From contig CAMYLA010000017.1 in assembly GCA_947259095.1 (NCBI GenBank), positions 1-64,000 of the forward strand: DNA of 64,000 bases, written 5' to 3'. Below the pieces are notes generated by a model. It did not search any database and was not told where the DNA came from. It saw only the letters and a list, made by a program, of their open reading frames with translations. Made by a program: the position numbers and the translations under genes. This document shows positions 35,819-44,827 of the stretch, in pieces. Source of the stretch: an uncultured Acidimicrobiaceae bacterium (lineage in GTDB: Bacteria > Actinomycetota > Acidimicrobiia > Acidimicrobiales > SZUA-35). The stretch's first letter is position 1. Each line of letters opens with the position of its first letter.

Positions 35819-36841
35819 ATGCCCGGCACGGTCGTCCTCGCCTTCGACAAGTTCCGCGGCTCGGCGTCGAATGCCGATCTGGCGGCCGCTGCGAGTACGG
35901 CCGCCGGAGACGCCGGCTGGCGGGCGGTGACGGTCCCACTGGCCGATGGGGGCGAAGGCTCGCTCGACGTGATGGGCGGAGCCAACAAGGTCACGACGGT
36001 TCCCGGGCCGCTCGGTCGACCGGTCGAGGCCGGTTGGCGGCTGGAAGGACGGGACGCGTTCATCGAGATGGCGGCCGCCTCGGGCCTGCTGGTGGTTGGC
36101 GGTCCCGATCTGAACGATCCGATGCTGGCCGACACCACCGGCACCGGCCGGTTGATCGCCACCGCCGTCGAGCTCGGTGCCCGCACGATCTATGTGATGC
36201 TCGGAGGCTCGGCAACCACCGACGGGGGACTGGGGGCGATCAACGCCATGCCGACTGCGGCCAGGATGAAGGAGATCGACCTGGTCGTCGGCTGCGACGT
36301 CGAGACCGGCTTCGCCGATGCGGCCCGGGTGTTCGGGCCCCAGAAGGGGGCGTCGCCGGCCCAGGTCGAGTTGCTGACGAGGCGGTTGGAGCGATTGCAG
36401 CAGCAGTACCTCGACCGGTATGGGGTCGACGTTTCCGAGTTGCCGGGAGCCGGTGCGGCCGGCGGCCTGGCCGGCGGTCTGGTGGCGGTTGGGGGACGAC
36501 TGGAATCGGGCTTCGAGATGCTGGCCGAGCGGGCCAGGCTCGACGAGGTGCTCGACGGGGCCGACCTGGTGATTACCGGGGAGGGACTTCTCGACGCAGG
36601 GTCGTTCCGGGGCAAGGTGGTGGGGGGTGTGCACCGGTGGGCCACCGAGGTCGGGGTGCCGGCAGCGGCTGTTGTCGGTGACGTCGACGACGGTGCGGCG
36701 GTGCCGGCGTCGCTGGTGGTTCGGTCGCTGGTCGACCGGTACGGGTTGGAGGCGTCGATGGCCTCGACCGCGGCATTGGTGGCCGAGCAGGTCGGCGAGC
36801 TTCTGGTGGAACAGGAGCTGCTGCTCGGTGGCCGAACCTAG
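35819..36841 (+). CDS. Glycerate kinase (GarK/GlxK family)
   Basis: A 340-residue kinase phosphorylating D-glycerate, linking glyoxylate metabolism to glycolysis. Family features: AFDKFRGSASNADLAAAAS (canonical SxDKFKGSL), ADGGEGSLD, GTGRLIATAVELGA, GGSATTDGG and GAGAAGGLAGGL. ATG at 35819. Its product could feed gpgS, 270 bp beyond its end on the other strand, via 3-phosphoglycerate, although this class usually makes 2-phosphoglycerate. Confidence 0.92.
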   Translation: MPGTVVLAFDKFRGSASNADLAAAASTAAGDAGWRAVTVPLADGGEGSLDVMGGANKVTTVPGPLGRPVEAGWRLEGRDAFIEMAAASGLLVVGGPDLNDPMLADTTGTGRLIATAVELGARTIYVMLGGSATTDGGLGAINAMPTAARMKEIDLVVGCDVETGFADAARVFGPQKGASPAQVELLTRRLERLQQQYLDRYGVDVSELPGAGAAGGLAGGLVAVGGRLESGFEMLAERARLDEVLDGADLVITGEGLLDAGSFRGKVVGGVHRWATEVGVPAAAVVGDVDDGAAVPASLVVRSLVDRYGLEASMASTAALVAEQVGELLVEQELLLGGRT

Positions 36842-36883
36842 CCCGGTCTCAAAACGGTCGAGACTCTTTGCCGGACGGTTCGG

Positions 36884-37081
36884 TCAGCGGCCCTGGCGCA
36901 ACAGGTACATCCCGACCTTGGCCACGAGGTAGAAGCCGACCAGGATGATGGCCAGCCTGATCAGACCCAGGACGAGGCCGACGACCCACTGGGTGGCCAG
37001 GAAACCGATGACCAGGACGGCGACCAGCAACAGAACGGTGAGCCCGATTGGGGGTCGTGGGGTTTCGGTCACGGAGGCCAT
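36884..37081 (-). CDS. Small two-segment membrane protein
   Basis: A 65-residue protein with two membrane segments (IGLTVLLLVAVLVIGFLATQ and LIRLAIILVGFYLVAK) and a basic C-terminus. Unknown function; ATG start at 37081. It lies 33 bp beyond the 3' end of gpgS (stop at 37115) on the same strand and is convergent with glycerate kinase. Confidence 0.7.
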   Translation of the reverse strand: MASVTETPRPPIGLTVLLLVAVLVIGFLATQWVVGLVLGLIRLAIILVGFYLVAKVGMYLLRQGR

Positions 37082-37114
37082 TGCTCCATTGTAGAGGTTT
37101 TGGGCCCGGGGGTT

Positions 37115-38053
37115 CTATCGGGCCGGTCGCCGTCGGCCCTCGCCGGCCAGGGAGGCCAACGGGGGGAGGTCACCGACGGTGATCGTTGCGTCGCCGAATT
37201 CGGGTCGCTTCATGGTCAACGTGGCCGCCCGCTGATCGAATCCGGCCCGCTGCAGGGCCATGGCGGTGATGGCTGCCGCCTGCGGCCCGAGCTGGCGGAG
37301 CGGACGATTCCTGTGGACCCGGGAGCCGAGGTCGACCTGGGCGATGATCTCGGGGCCGAACCGCTCGGAGAGATCGATCAACAGGGCCAGGTCGACGGCG
37401 TAACCTCGGCTGAACGGCACCTGCTCCAGGAGCTCCCTTCGGCCGCCGAATTCGCCGGACAGCGGTTGGATCATCTCGTCGAGCCGGGGAAAGAGGGTGG
37501 CGATCAGCGGCCTGGCCACCAGCTCGGTGACCCGACCCCCGCCTTCGCCGTCCTCATTGAGCGGCCTGCGATAGAAGCCCTTGATGAAGCCGATGTCGCG
37601 ATGGAGGAGCAGTGGCCCGAGGCAGCCGAGGACGAATCGGGTGTCGAAGTTGCGGATATCGGCGTCGCACCAGATGATCACGTCACCCGAACTGGCATGG
37701 AGCGATTTCCAGAGGGCCTCGCCCTTCCCGCCGGCCCCGTGCCAGGGGAGGACGTCGGCGGTCGAGATCACCTTTGCCCCTGCGTCGGCGGCCAGCGCTG
37801 CGGTGGCGTCGTTCGAGAGGTCGTCCATCACCAGCAGCTCGTCGATCAGCGGGACCCGGTCGACCAGCCGATCCCTGATGGCGGCCACGATCGGCCCCAC
37901 CGTCGCCGCCTCGTCCTTGGCCGGGATGGCCACGGTGACCGAGGTCGATCCCTTGGCCGCCAGCAGCGTTTCGGGGTCGAACTCGAGGTGGTCGAAGACC
38001 CGCCCCCGTGGGCGGTGGTCAAACGTCGGACGCTGTGGCGAAGGAAAACTCAT
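37115..38053 (-). CDS. gpgS: Glucosyl-3-phosphoglycerate synthase
   Basis: A 312-residue GT81 glycosyltransferase making the precursor of glucosylglycerate and methylglucose lipopolysaccharides. VAIPAKDEAATVGPIV starts the GT-A fold, the metal motif is WCDADIRN, and IQPLSGEFGGRRELLEQVPF...YAVDLALLID is diagnostic for GpgS. ATG at 38053 (MSFPSPQRPTFDHRPRG); the longer frame upstream translates the hairpin-rich intergenic DNA. Confidence 0.92.
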   Translation of the reverse strand: MSFPSPQRPTFDHRPRGRVFDHLEFDPETLLAAKGSTSVTVAIPAKDEAATVGPIVAAIRDRLVDRVPLIDELLVMDDLSNDATAALAADAGAKVISTADVLPWHGAGGKGEALWKSLHASSGDVIIWCDADIRNFDTRFVLGCLGPLLLHRDIGFIKGFYRRPLNEDGEGGGRVTELVARPLIATLFPRLDEMIQPLSGEFGGRRELLEQVPFSRGYAVDLALLIDLSERFGPEIIAQVDLGSRVHRNRPLRQLGPQAAAITAMALQRAGFDQRAATLTMKRPEFGDATITVGDLPPLASLAGEGRRRPAR

Positions 38054-38126
38054 CAGGCAGAAGGGGTTGTCGAGCCGAGGGGGATTCAGGAGATCGGTGC
38101 GGCCCCCCGAAAATCTGTGCGGCCCC

Positions 38127-38189
38127 CGAGTTTCGCCCAGCGGGCGAAACTCGCAGGAACCCGAAGGGTTCAGGAACCCGACGGGTTCC
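38127..38189. repeat. Three consecutive hairpins, two forming a direct repeat
   Basis: Hairpin 1 pairs CGAGTTTCGCCC with GGGCGAAACTCG around AGC. Hairpins 2 and 3 are arms GAACCC/GGGTTC with 3-nt loops GAA and GAC; with flanks they form two adjacent 17-bp units (AGGAACCCGAAGGGTTC and the same with one changed base). This looks like a small palindromic (REP-like) cluster. Confidence 0.8.
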
Positions 38190-38381
38190 CCTGGACCATA
38201 CGACCGATTCTGCCTGGCCTTCTGCCGGGCCGAAGGACCCAAAGCGGTAACGAATCGCCGCCCGGGGCCGAATCGTTAGGGGTCGGCGAGATCCGGTCGT
38301 GAGACACGGGCTCGCCGGCCGGTTCACAGCTCTGGTTGTTCGGCGGAAAGCTTCGGCTTCGACGATCGGCGGGAACCGAAA

Positions 38382-38421
38382 GAACAGCCGGCGGCTTCGG
38401 TCGCCGGCTGTTCACCTTTTT
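38382..38421 (+). terminator. Strong intrinsic terminator before CIRCE
   Basis: A 12-bp perfect stem (GAACAGCCGGCG / CGCCGGCTGTTC, loop 8 nt) is followed after three bases by TTTTT. Orientation is plus. The nearest upstream plus-strand gene is more than 1.5 kb away, across the opposite-strand gpgS. Confidence 0.8.
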
Positions 38422-38451
38422 GGCGATGGTGACCGACGAATCGAGGTGGAT

Positions 38452-38478
38452 CTAGCACTCTCCTCGGTAGAGTGCTAA
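38452..38478 (+). promoter_or_regulatory. CIRCE operator (HrcA binding site)
   Basis: CTAGCACTC-N9-GAGTGCTAA differs from the CIRCE consensus TTAGCACTC-N9-GAGTGCTAA at only the first base. It lies 51 bp before the groEL ATG, so HrcA is expected to repress groEL until heat stress. Confidence 0.95.
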
Positions 38479-40125
<1,647 letters not shown>

Positions 40126-40134
40126 AGCCTGCTC

Positions 40135-40629
40135 GTGAGTGATCCCTCCGGTCCCCCGATCCACGAAGCCGTTGAACCGTTCCGGTTCCTGCTCGGCTCC
40201 TGGCGGGGGACCGGCCAGGGCTCCTACCCGACCATCGAGAGTTTCGGCTACCACGAAGAGGTGACGTTCGGTCACGTCGGCAAGCCGTTCCTGAGCTACA
40301 CCCAGAAGACCCGCCACATCGACACCGGGTTGCCGCTCCATGCCGAGACGGGCTACTGGCGCCCGGTCGGCGGTGGCCGGTTCGAGGTGGTGCTGAGCCA
40401 CCCCACCGGGATCCTCGAGTCGCTTGGCGGCCGGTTCAAGACCGAGCCGGGCGGCGGGCAGTTCCAGCTTCGCAGCGATGCGGTCACCCTCACCGCCACT
40501 GCGGTTGAGGTGACCGAGACCGAGCGACGCTTCGTCATCGACGGGGATTCGCTGACCTACGAGTTCGCCATGGCCGCGGTCGGCCTGGAGTTGCAGCACC
40601 ATCTTGCCGCCACCCTGACCCGGGTCTGA
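40135..40629 (+). CDS. Nitrobindin-like heme-binding beta-barrel protein
   Basis: A 164-residue FABP-like barrel. GSWRGTGQG is the diagnostic GxWxGxG motif, and the C-terminal LQHHLAATLTRV holds the His expected to ligate ferric heme. Nitrobindins react with NO and peroxynitrite. GTG start at 40135, nine bases after the groEL stop, so it may be co-transcribed with groEL. Confidence 0.9.
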   Translation: MSDPSGPPIHEAVEPFRFLLGSWRGTGQGSYPTIESFGYHEEVTFGHVGKPFLSYTQKTRHIDTGLPLHAETGYWRPVGGGRFEVVLSHPTGILESLGGRFKTEPGGGQFQLRSDAVTLTATAVEVTETERRFVIDGDSLTYEFAMAAVGLELQHHLAATLTRV

Positions 40630-40738
40630 TAAAACCCGGCCGGCTGCTCGGTCCGATCCCGTTGCGGGTCGGCACCCGACGGGGCGGCGCCTTGGGCGAC
40701 GGCGTCTTCGGCGTCGAGTGGCTCGGTAGCCTTGAACC

Positions 40739-41539
40739 GTGGTCCGCTCCCGCACCGATTCGGTGTTGACCCGCCGCTTCGACGGTGAGATGAGCGGCCG
40801 CGAGCCGGATCGGTTGGTTGTCGAGGAGCCGCTGAACATCCGGCTCGACGATCAGGCGGTCTCGTCGACCATGCGGACCCCGGGCCACGACTTCGAGCTG
40901 GCCGTGGGTTTCCTCCACGCAGAGGGTCTGCTGGAACCGGGTTGGGTCAGCGGTATCCGGTACTGCGGCACCGGTGCGCCGGTCGACAGCGAGTTCAACG
41001 TCGTGTCGGTGGAGACCGGCGGACGGGCCCCGACGCCGACCGCCAGGATGGGCTCGATCTCGTCGTCCTGTGGGGTCTGTGGCACCGAGGCCATCGAGGC
41101 CTTGACCGAGCGGCTGCGGATCCTGGAGCCATATGAACCGTGGGATCCTGCGCTCTTGGCCCGGTTGCCCGAGCTGTTCGGTGGCAACCAGCCGTTGTTC
41201 GATGCCACCGGGGCGGTTCATGCCGCGGCTGCGGTGGACCGGCAGGGTTCGGTCGTGGTGGCCCGCGAGGACATCGGGCGACACAATGCGGTGGACAAGG
41301 TTGCGGGGCGGCTGTTGCTCGACGGTGCACTCCCGGCCGACGAGCTGGCCCTGGTTGTCAGCGGTCGGGCGTCGTTCGAGATGGCCCAGAAGGCGTGGGC
41401 CGCCGGGTACACCGCCCTGGTCGCCGTCTCGGCCCCCTCCGCGTTGGCGGTGACAACCGCCCGCCGAGCCGGCCTCACCTTGGTGGGCTTCACCCGCAAC
41501 GGCAACGCCAAGTTCTACAGCCCCGACCATCTGGTGTGA
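40739..41539 (+). CDS. fdhD: FdhD, formate dehydrogenase accessory sulfurtransferase
   Basis: A 266-residue protein that transfers sulfur from IscS to the molybdenum/tungsten cofactor of formate dehydrogenase. The CxxC pair is in SSSCGVCGTEAIEAL, and the cofactor-binding REDIGRHNAVDK and GRASFEMAQKA segments are present. GTG start at 40739. No formate dehydrogenase gene is in the window. Confidence 0.93.
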   Translation: MVRSRTDSVLTRRFDGEMSGREPDRLVVEEPLNIRLDDQAVSSTMRTPGHDFELAVGFLHAEGLLEPGWVSGIRYCGTGAPVDSEFNVVSVETGGRAPTPTARMGSISSSCGVCGTEAIEALTERLRILEPYEPWDPALLARLPELFGGNQPLFDATGAVHAAAAVDRQGSVVVAREDIGRHNAVDKVAGRLLLDGALPADELALVVSGRASFEMAQKAWAAGYTALVAVSAPSALAVTTARRAGLTLVGFTRNGNAKFYSPDHLV

Positions 41540-41592
41540 CCACAGCCTCCACGGTGTGGTGGAACAGGGACCCCGTTCCTACACTTGACGAG

Positions 41593-42321
41593 GTGACAAA
41601 CCAAGCACCGCAGGCCGACGAGCATGACGCAACGAGCCAGTCGCCGAACCCGTCGCCGAGCCAGGGCCTCGGGGTGCTCCACCTGTTCCTCCGGCCGTCA
41701 CCACTGGCCGATCGGTCGGAGGCCCTGGCCGCCTTCGATCGGGCCAAGGACGCCGAGACCCAGGTGGTGACCGTCGCCATGCTCGGCCACAAGGCCGATC
41801 TGGCGGTGATGGGTTTGAACAACGACGTGTGGGCGCTGCGGCGTCTCCAGACCGATCTGGTTGCGGCCGGCCTTGAGCTGGTCGACAGCTATCTCTCGAT
41901 CACCGAGTTGAGCGAGTACGCGGCCGGGCTGCCGGACCAGATGAAGAACGACCGCCTCTACCCGCAGCTACCGCCGGCCGGGAAGCAGGCGTGGTGCTTC
42001 TACCCCATGAGCAAGCGTCGGGACCCCGGCCAGAACTGGTACACAACGCCGTTCGACCGCCGCAAGGAGCTGATGTACGAGCACGGGACGTCCGGTCGGA
42101 AGTTCGCAGGCCGGCTGGTGCAGCTGATCACCGGTTCCACCGGTCTCGACGACTACGAATGGGGGGTCACCCTGTTCGCCCAACACCTGGACGATCTCAA
42201 AGAAGTGGTCTACACCATGCGGTTCGACGAAGCGTCGGCCGAGTTCGCCGAGTTCGGGCCGTTCTACACCGGGATGGTGGCCGATCCGGAGGCGGTGCTC
42301 GGCGCCATCGGACTGAGCTGA
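41593..42321 (+). CDS. hemQ: HemQ, coproheme decarboxylase
   Basis: A 242-residue chlorite-dismutase-family enzyme that oxidatively decarboxylates coproheme to heme b. Conserved blocks: CFYPMSKRR, WYTTPFDRRKELMYEHG, GRLVQLITGSTGLDDYEWGVTLFA, VYTMRFDEASAEFAEFGPFY. Tyr in the second block fits the catalytic Tyr of actinobacterial HemQ. GTG at 41593 is the best start; the longer frame runs into fdhD. Its pathway partners hemE and hemG lie 18-20 kb away. Confidence 0.92.
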   Translation: MTNQAPQADEHDATSQSPNPSPSQGLGVLHLFLRPSPLADRSEALAAFDRAKDAETQVVTVAMLGHKADLAVMGLNNDVWALRRLQTDLVAAGLELVDSYLSITELSEYAAGLPDQMKNDRLYPQLPPAGKQAWCFYPMSKRRDPGQNWYTTPFDRRKELMYEHGTSGRKFAGRLVQLITGSTGLDDYEWGVTLFAQHLDDLKEVVYTMRFDEASAEFAEFGPFYTGMVADPEAVLGAIGLS

Positions 42322-42417
42322 GGCTCTGCTTCGCCGTCCCATCGGCGTTCGGCGTCGAGGTGCCCGAATAGCTCACAAGATGGGCTAAAGCGGTCGGGGT
42401 TGCCTACTCTGGTGTTC

Positions 42418-43911
42418 ATGAGCGGTCTCGATGACGCAACTGAGCCCGCAACCTCCGAGGCTCGATCCGATCAACCACTTCCAGACGACGGCCACAGCGT
42501 GGACGCGCCATCGAAGATCGCGCCGGGCGAACCAGCCATCGAGCCATCGCCGGACCAGGTGGCGGTGGGCCCCGCACCCGAAGCGCCGGTCGTCGGGTCC
42601 GACCATGGATCGGACCATGGATCGGACGATGGATCGGACCATGGATCGGACGATGGATCGCACGATGGATCGCACCATGGATCGGACCATGGATCGGACC
42701 AGGGGAGGCAGCCGCCACCAGCAAGCCCGGCCGAGAGCGCCGAGCCGTCCGGCGATGGAACCGCTGTGGCCTCCGCCCCGCCGACGGTCCCGCCACCGGG
42801 CCCAATCGGCCCTTCGACGCCGGTACCTGCACCGTCGGCGCCGACGGTCGGGGAGTCCGCCGATGGGGCGCCACCTCCGCCGTCGCAGCCGCCGCCTCGT
42901 CCCCGTTCGGTCACCGAGACCGGCAGGATCGTCGAGGGTCTCGTCACCGTGGTCTCGTCCGACAGTGTTGAGCTGACCCTCGACGACGGCCGTCATGCGG
43001 TGATCCATCGCCGTAACTTCGGTCTCCACGACGAGGACCCGACCGAGGTCATCTCGGTCGGTGATCGGGCGTTCGGCGCCGAACTGGTGCGGGAAGACCC
43101 CAAGTCCCGAGTCGTGCTGTCCCGAGCCTGGGCTCTCAAACGCCGGGCCTGGGAGAAAGTGGTCGAGGCCGCGGCCGACAACCAGCTGCTGACCGGCAGG
43201 GTGGTGTCGGCCAGCAAGAAGGGGCTGGTGGTCGACGTCGGCGTTCGGGGATTTGTCCCTTCGTCCCACCTCGAGCTGACCACCGTGACCGACATGAACC
43301 CCTATCTCGAGCAGACGCTCGAATTGAAGATCCTCGAGGTCGATCCGCGTCGGGAGAAGTTGGTGCTCAGCAGGCGTTCCCTGCTGCTCAAGGCCCAACG
43401 CAAGGAGATGCAGGCGCTGCTCACCGCCCTCAAACCGGGGGAGGTCCGCTCCGGCAAGGTGGCCTCCCTCGCCGAGTACGGTGCGTTCGTCGATCTCGGC
43501 GGTGTCAACGGGCTGGTTCACATCTCGGAGCTGAGTTGGCGCCGGGTGTCGAAGCCGTCCGAGGTGGTCAAGGTCGGCGACGAGGTCCAGGTCAAGGTGC
43601 TCGACGTCAAACCGAAGAAGAAGCGGATCTCACTGTCGATTCGTCAGATCACCCCGGACCCGCTGGCTGCGGTCGAGGTCGGTGCGGTGCTGACCGGGAC
43701 GGTCACCAAGCTGGTCGACTTCGGCGCTTTCGTCGCCATCGGGGAATTCGAGGGTCTGGTCCATCTCTCGGAACTGGCCGAGTACCGGGTGTCGACGCCG
43801 GAGGAGATCGTGGCCCCCGGCGACCAGGTCGGAGTCAAGGTGTTGTCGGTCGACACCAAGCGCCGCCGTATCGAACTCTCGATCCGGCGGGCGGCGGAAT
43901 ACGGCGGCTGA
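42418..43911 (+). CDS. Four-S1-domain RNA-binding protein (ribosomal S1-like)
   Basis: A 497-residue protein. Residues ~1-165 are low-complexity, with a His/Asp/Gly/Ser repeat at ~60-95 and a Pro-rich stretch. Four S1 folds follow (~170-495); the third and fourth are best preserved (GAFVDLGGVNGLVHISELSW; DFGAFVAIGEFEGLVHLSELA). S1 domains 2-4 resemble actinobacterial RpsA, but the first is degenerate, so this may be RpsA or a paralogue. ATG at 42418. Confidence 0.85.
   Translation: MSGLDDATEPATSEARSDQPLPDDGHSVDAPSKIAPGEPAIEPSPDQVAVGPAPEAPVVGSDHGSDHGSDDGSDHGSDDGSHDGSHHGSDHGSDQGRQPPPASPAESAEPSGDGTAVASAPPTVPPPGPIGPSTPVPAPSAPTVGESADGAPPPPSQPPPRPRSVTETGRIVEGLVTVVSSDSVELTLDDGRHAVIHRRNFGLHDEDPTEVISVGDRAFGAELVREDPKSRVVLSRAWALKRRAWEKVVEAAADNQLLTGRVVSASKKGLVVDVGVRGFVPSSHLELTTVTDMNPYLEQTLELKILEVDPRREKLVLSRRSLLLKAQRKEMQALLTALKPGEVRSGKVASLAEYGAFVDLGGVNGLVHISELSWRRVSKPSEVVKVGDEVQVKVLDVKPKKKRISLSIRQITPDPLAAVEVGAVLTGTVTKLVDFGAFVAIGEFEGLVHLSELAEYRVSTPEEIVAPGDQVGVKVLSVDTKRRRIELSIRRAAEYGG
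42600..42702 (+). repeat. 12-bp tandem repeat inside the S1-protein gene
   Basis: Eight or so near-identical units of ATGGATCGGACC (with C/G changes) encode the GSDH/GSDD/GSHD tetrapeptide repeats. All changes keep the frame. Array length is likely variable between strains. Confidence 0.9.
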
Positions 43912-43961
43912 CCGCGATGCGGGTTCGCCGCTTCAACCCAAAAAGGTGAGATGCTGGACCG

Positions 43962-44534
43962 GTGGGTAGTATGGAAAAGAGCGAGAGCTCTATGATCGAT
44001 GGTTCGTCGACTTCCAAGGGATCGGAGCCGGACGATCCGCTGACGTTCGAGAACCAACCGACGACCGATGAGCAACTGCTCTCGCTCTACGCCACTGCAC
44101 TGGCAGACGGTGTGGTGGACGCGCTGCCGGGGTGGGTGGCGGCGGCTGTCGTCCGTCGCCTCGGCCCCGAGTTGCCGGAAGGGCTTCCGGAGGACTTCGA
44201 GGATCGGGTGGCGGCCGCCGGTCGCAGCGCCGCCGAGGAGGTCGGTGGTCGGGTCCGGGAGCTGTTGTCGCTCGACATCGACGAGCAGTGGACCAACCCG
44301 CTGACCCTGATCAGGACCGCCATCCGGTTCCCCACCGACCTGCTCCGGTCCATCGGCGTCGAACCCGTGGCCAGGGACGAACAGGCGAAGCGCTTCCACC
44401 CCGATGACGTCTACGACCTGACCCCGGCCTCGTTCGCCGAGCTCGGGCCCGCGGTCCACGATCTCGGGGTCAGCTGGGGCGCGGCCAAGGCCCACGTGCA
44501 TCTCCGCCGCCGACGGGAGGAGGAAGTGGCGTGA
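43962..44534 (+). CDS. Unrecognised soluble protein upstream of glnD
   Basis: A 190-residue, acidic, mainly helical protein with no signal peptide. Recognisable features are limited to a helical core (LYATALADGVVDALPGWVAAAVVRRLG) and a C-terminal FHPDDVYDLTPASFAELGP segment ending in Arg/Glu. Starts at GTG 43962, with ATG 43971 and 43992 as alternatives. Its stop overlaps the next gene by 4 bp (GTGA). Function unknown. Confidence 0.7.
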   Translation: MGSMEKSESSMIDGSSTSKGSEPDDPLTFENQPTTDEQLLSLYATALADGVVDALPGWVAAAVVRRLGPELPEGLPEDFEDRVAAAGRSAAEEVGGRVRELLSLDIDEQWTNPLTLIRTAIRFPTDLLRSIGVEPVARDEQAKRFHPDDVYDLTPASFAELGPAVHDLGVSWGAAKAHVHLRRRREEEVA

Positions 44535-44827
44535 CGATCGTGGCCCATGTGCCGAACCTGTTCGATCGGTCTCGATTCCGAGGCAGGGCCACGTTCGTCG
44601 AAACGCCCGACGAGGCCCGGGCCCACAATCCCAGCGTGGTGATCGTCGATCTCGACAGGTGCGACGATGCAGCCGGATTCCGGCTCGACGGTGCGACCGT
44701 GATCGGCTTCGGCCCGCATGTCGACAGTGACCTCCATCGCCAGGCCGAAGCGTGCGGTTACTCACAGGTTCTGGTCCGTTCCGTATTCTTCAAACGACTT
44801 CCGGAGTTACTAGGCTCTACCGGGTGA
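44531..44827 (+). CDS. Small receiver-like protein
   Basis: A 98-residue protein whose strand pattern (TIVAHVPN, SVVIVDLDRCDDAA, GATVIGFGPHVDSDLHRQAEACGYSQVLVRSVFF) resembles a truncated response-regulator receiver. Asp in VIVDLD occupies the phosphoacceptor-strand position, but the Lys-containing last strand is missing. GTG 44531 overlaps the previous stop and its TGA overlaps the glnD GTG, so the three genes are coupled. Confidence 0.65.
   Translation: MTIVAHVPNLFDRSRFRGRATFVETPDEARAHNPSVVIVDLDRCDDAAGFRLDGATVIGFGPHVDSDLHRQAEACGYSQVLVRSVFFKRLPELLGSTG

Larger units (their letters stand above)
38054..38421 (+). ncRNA. Candidate structured RNA upstream of groEL
   Basis: Between divergent gpgS and groEL lie several strong inverted repeats ending in a plus-strand intrinsic terminator, with no plus-strand gene to terminate. 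Stems include a 12-bp perfect hairpin at 38127-38153, two 6-7 bp hairpins at 38157-38171 and 38173-38189, and an imperfect one near 38250-38280. No match to a known RNA family was recognised; the 5' end is unknown. Confidence 0.35.

Noticed and set aside
42598..42702. CRISPR-like short repeats
   Set aside because: Units are 12 bp, directly adjacent without spacers, and in frame with the S1-protein gene.
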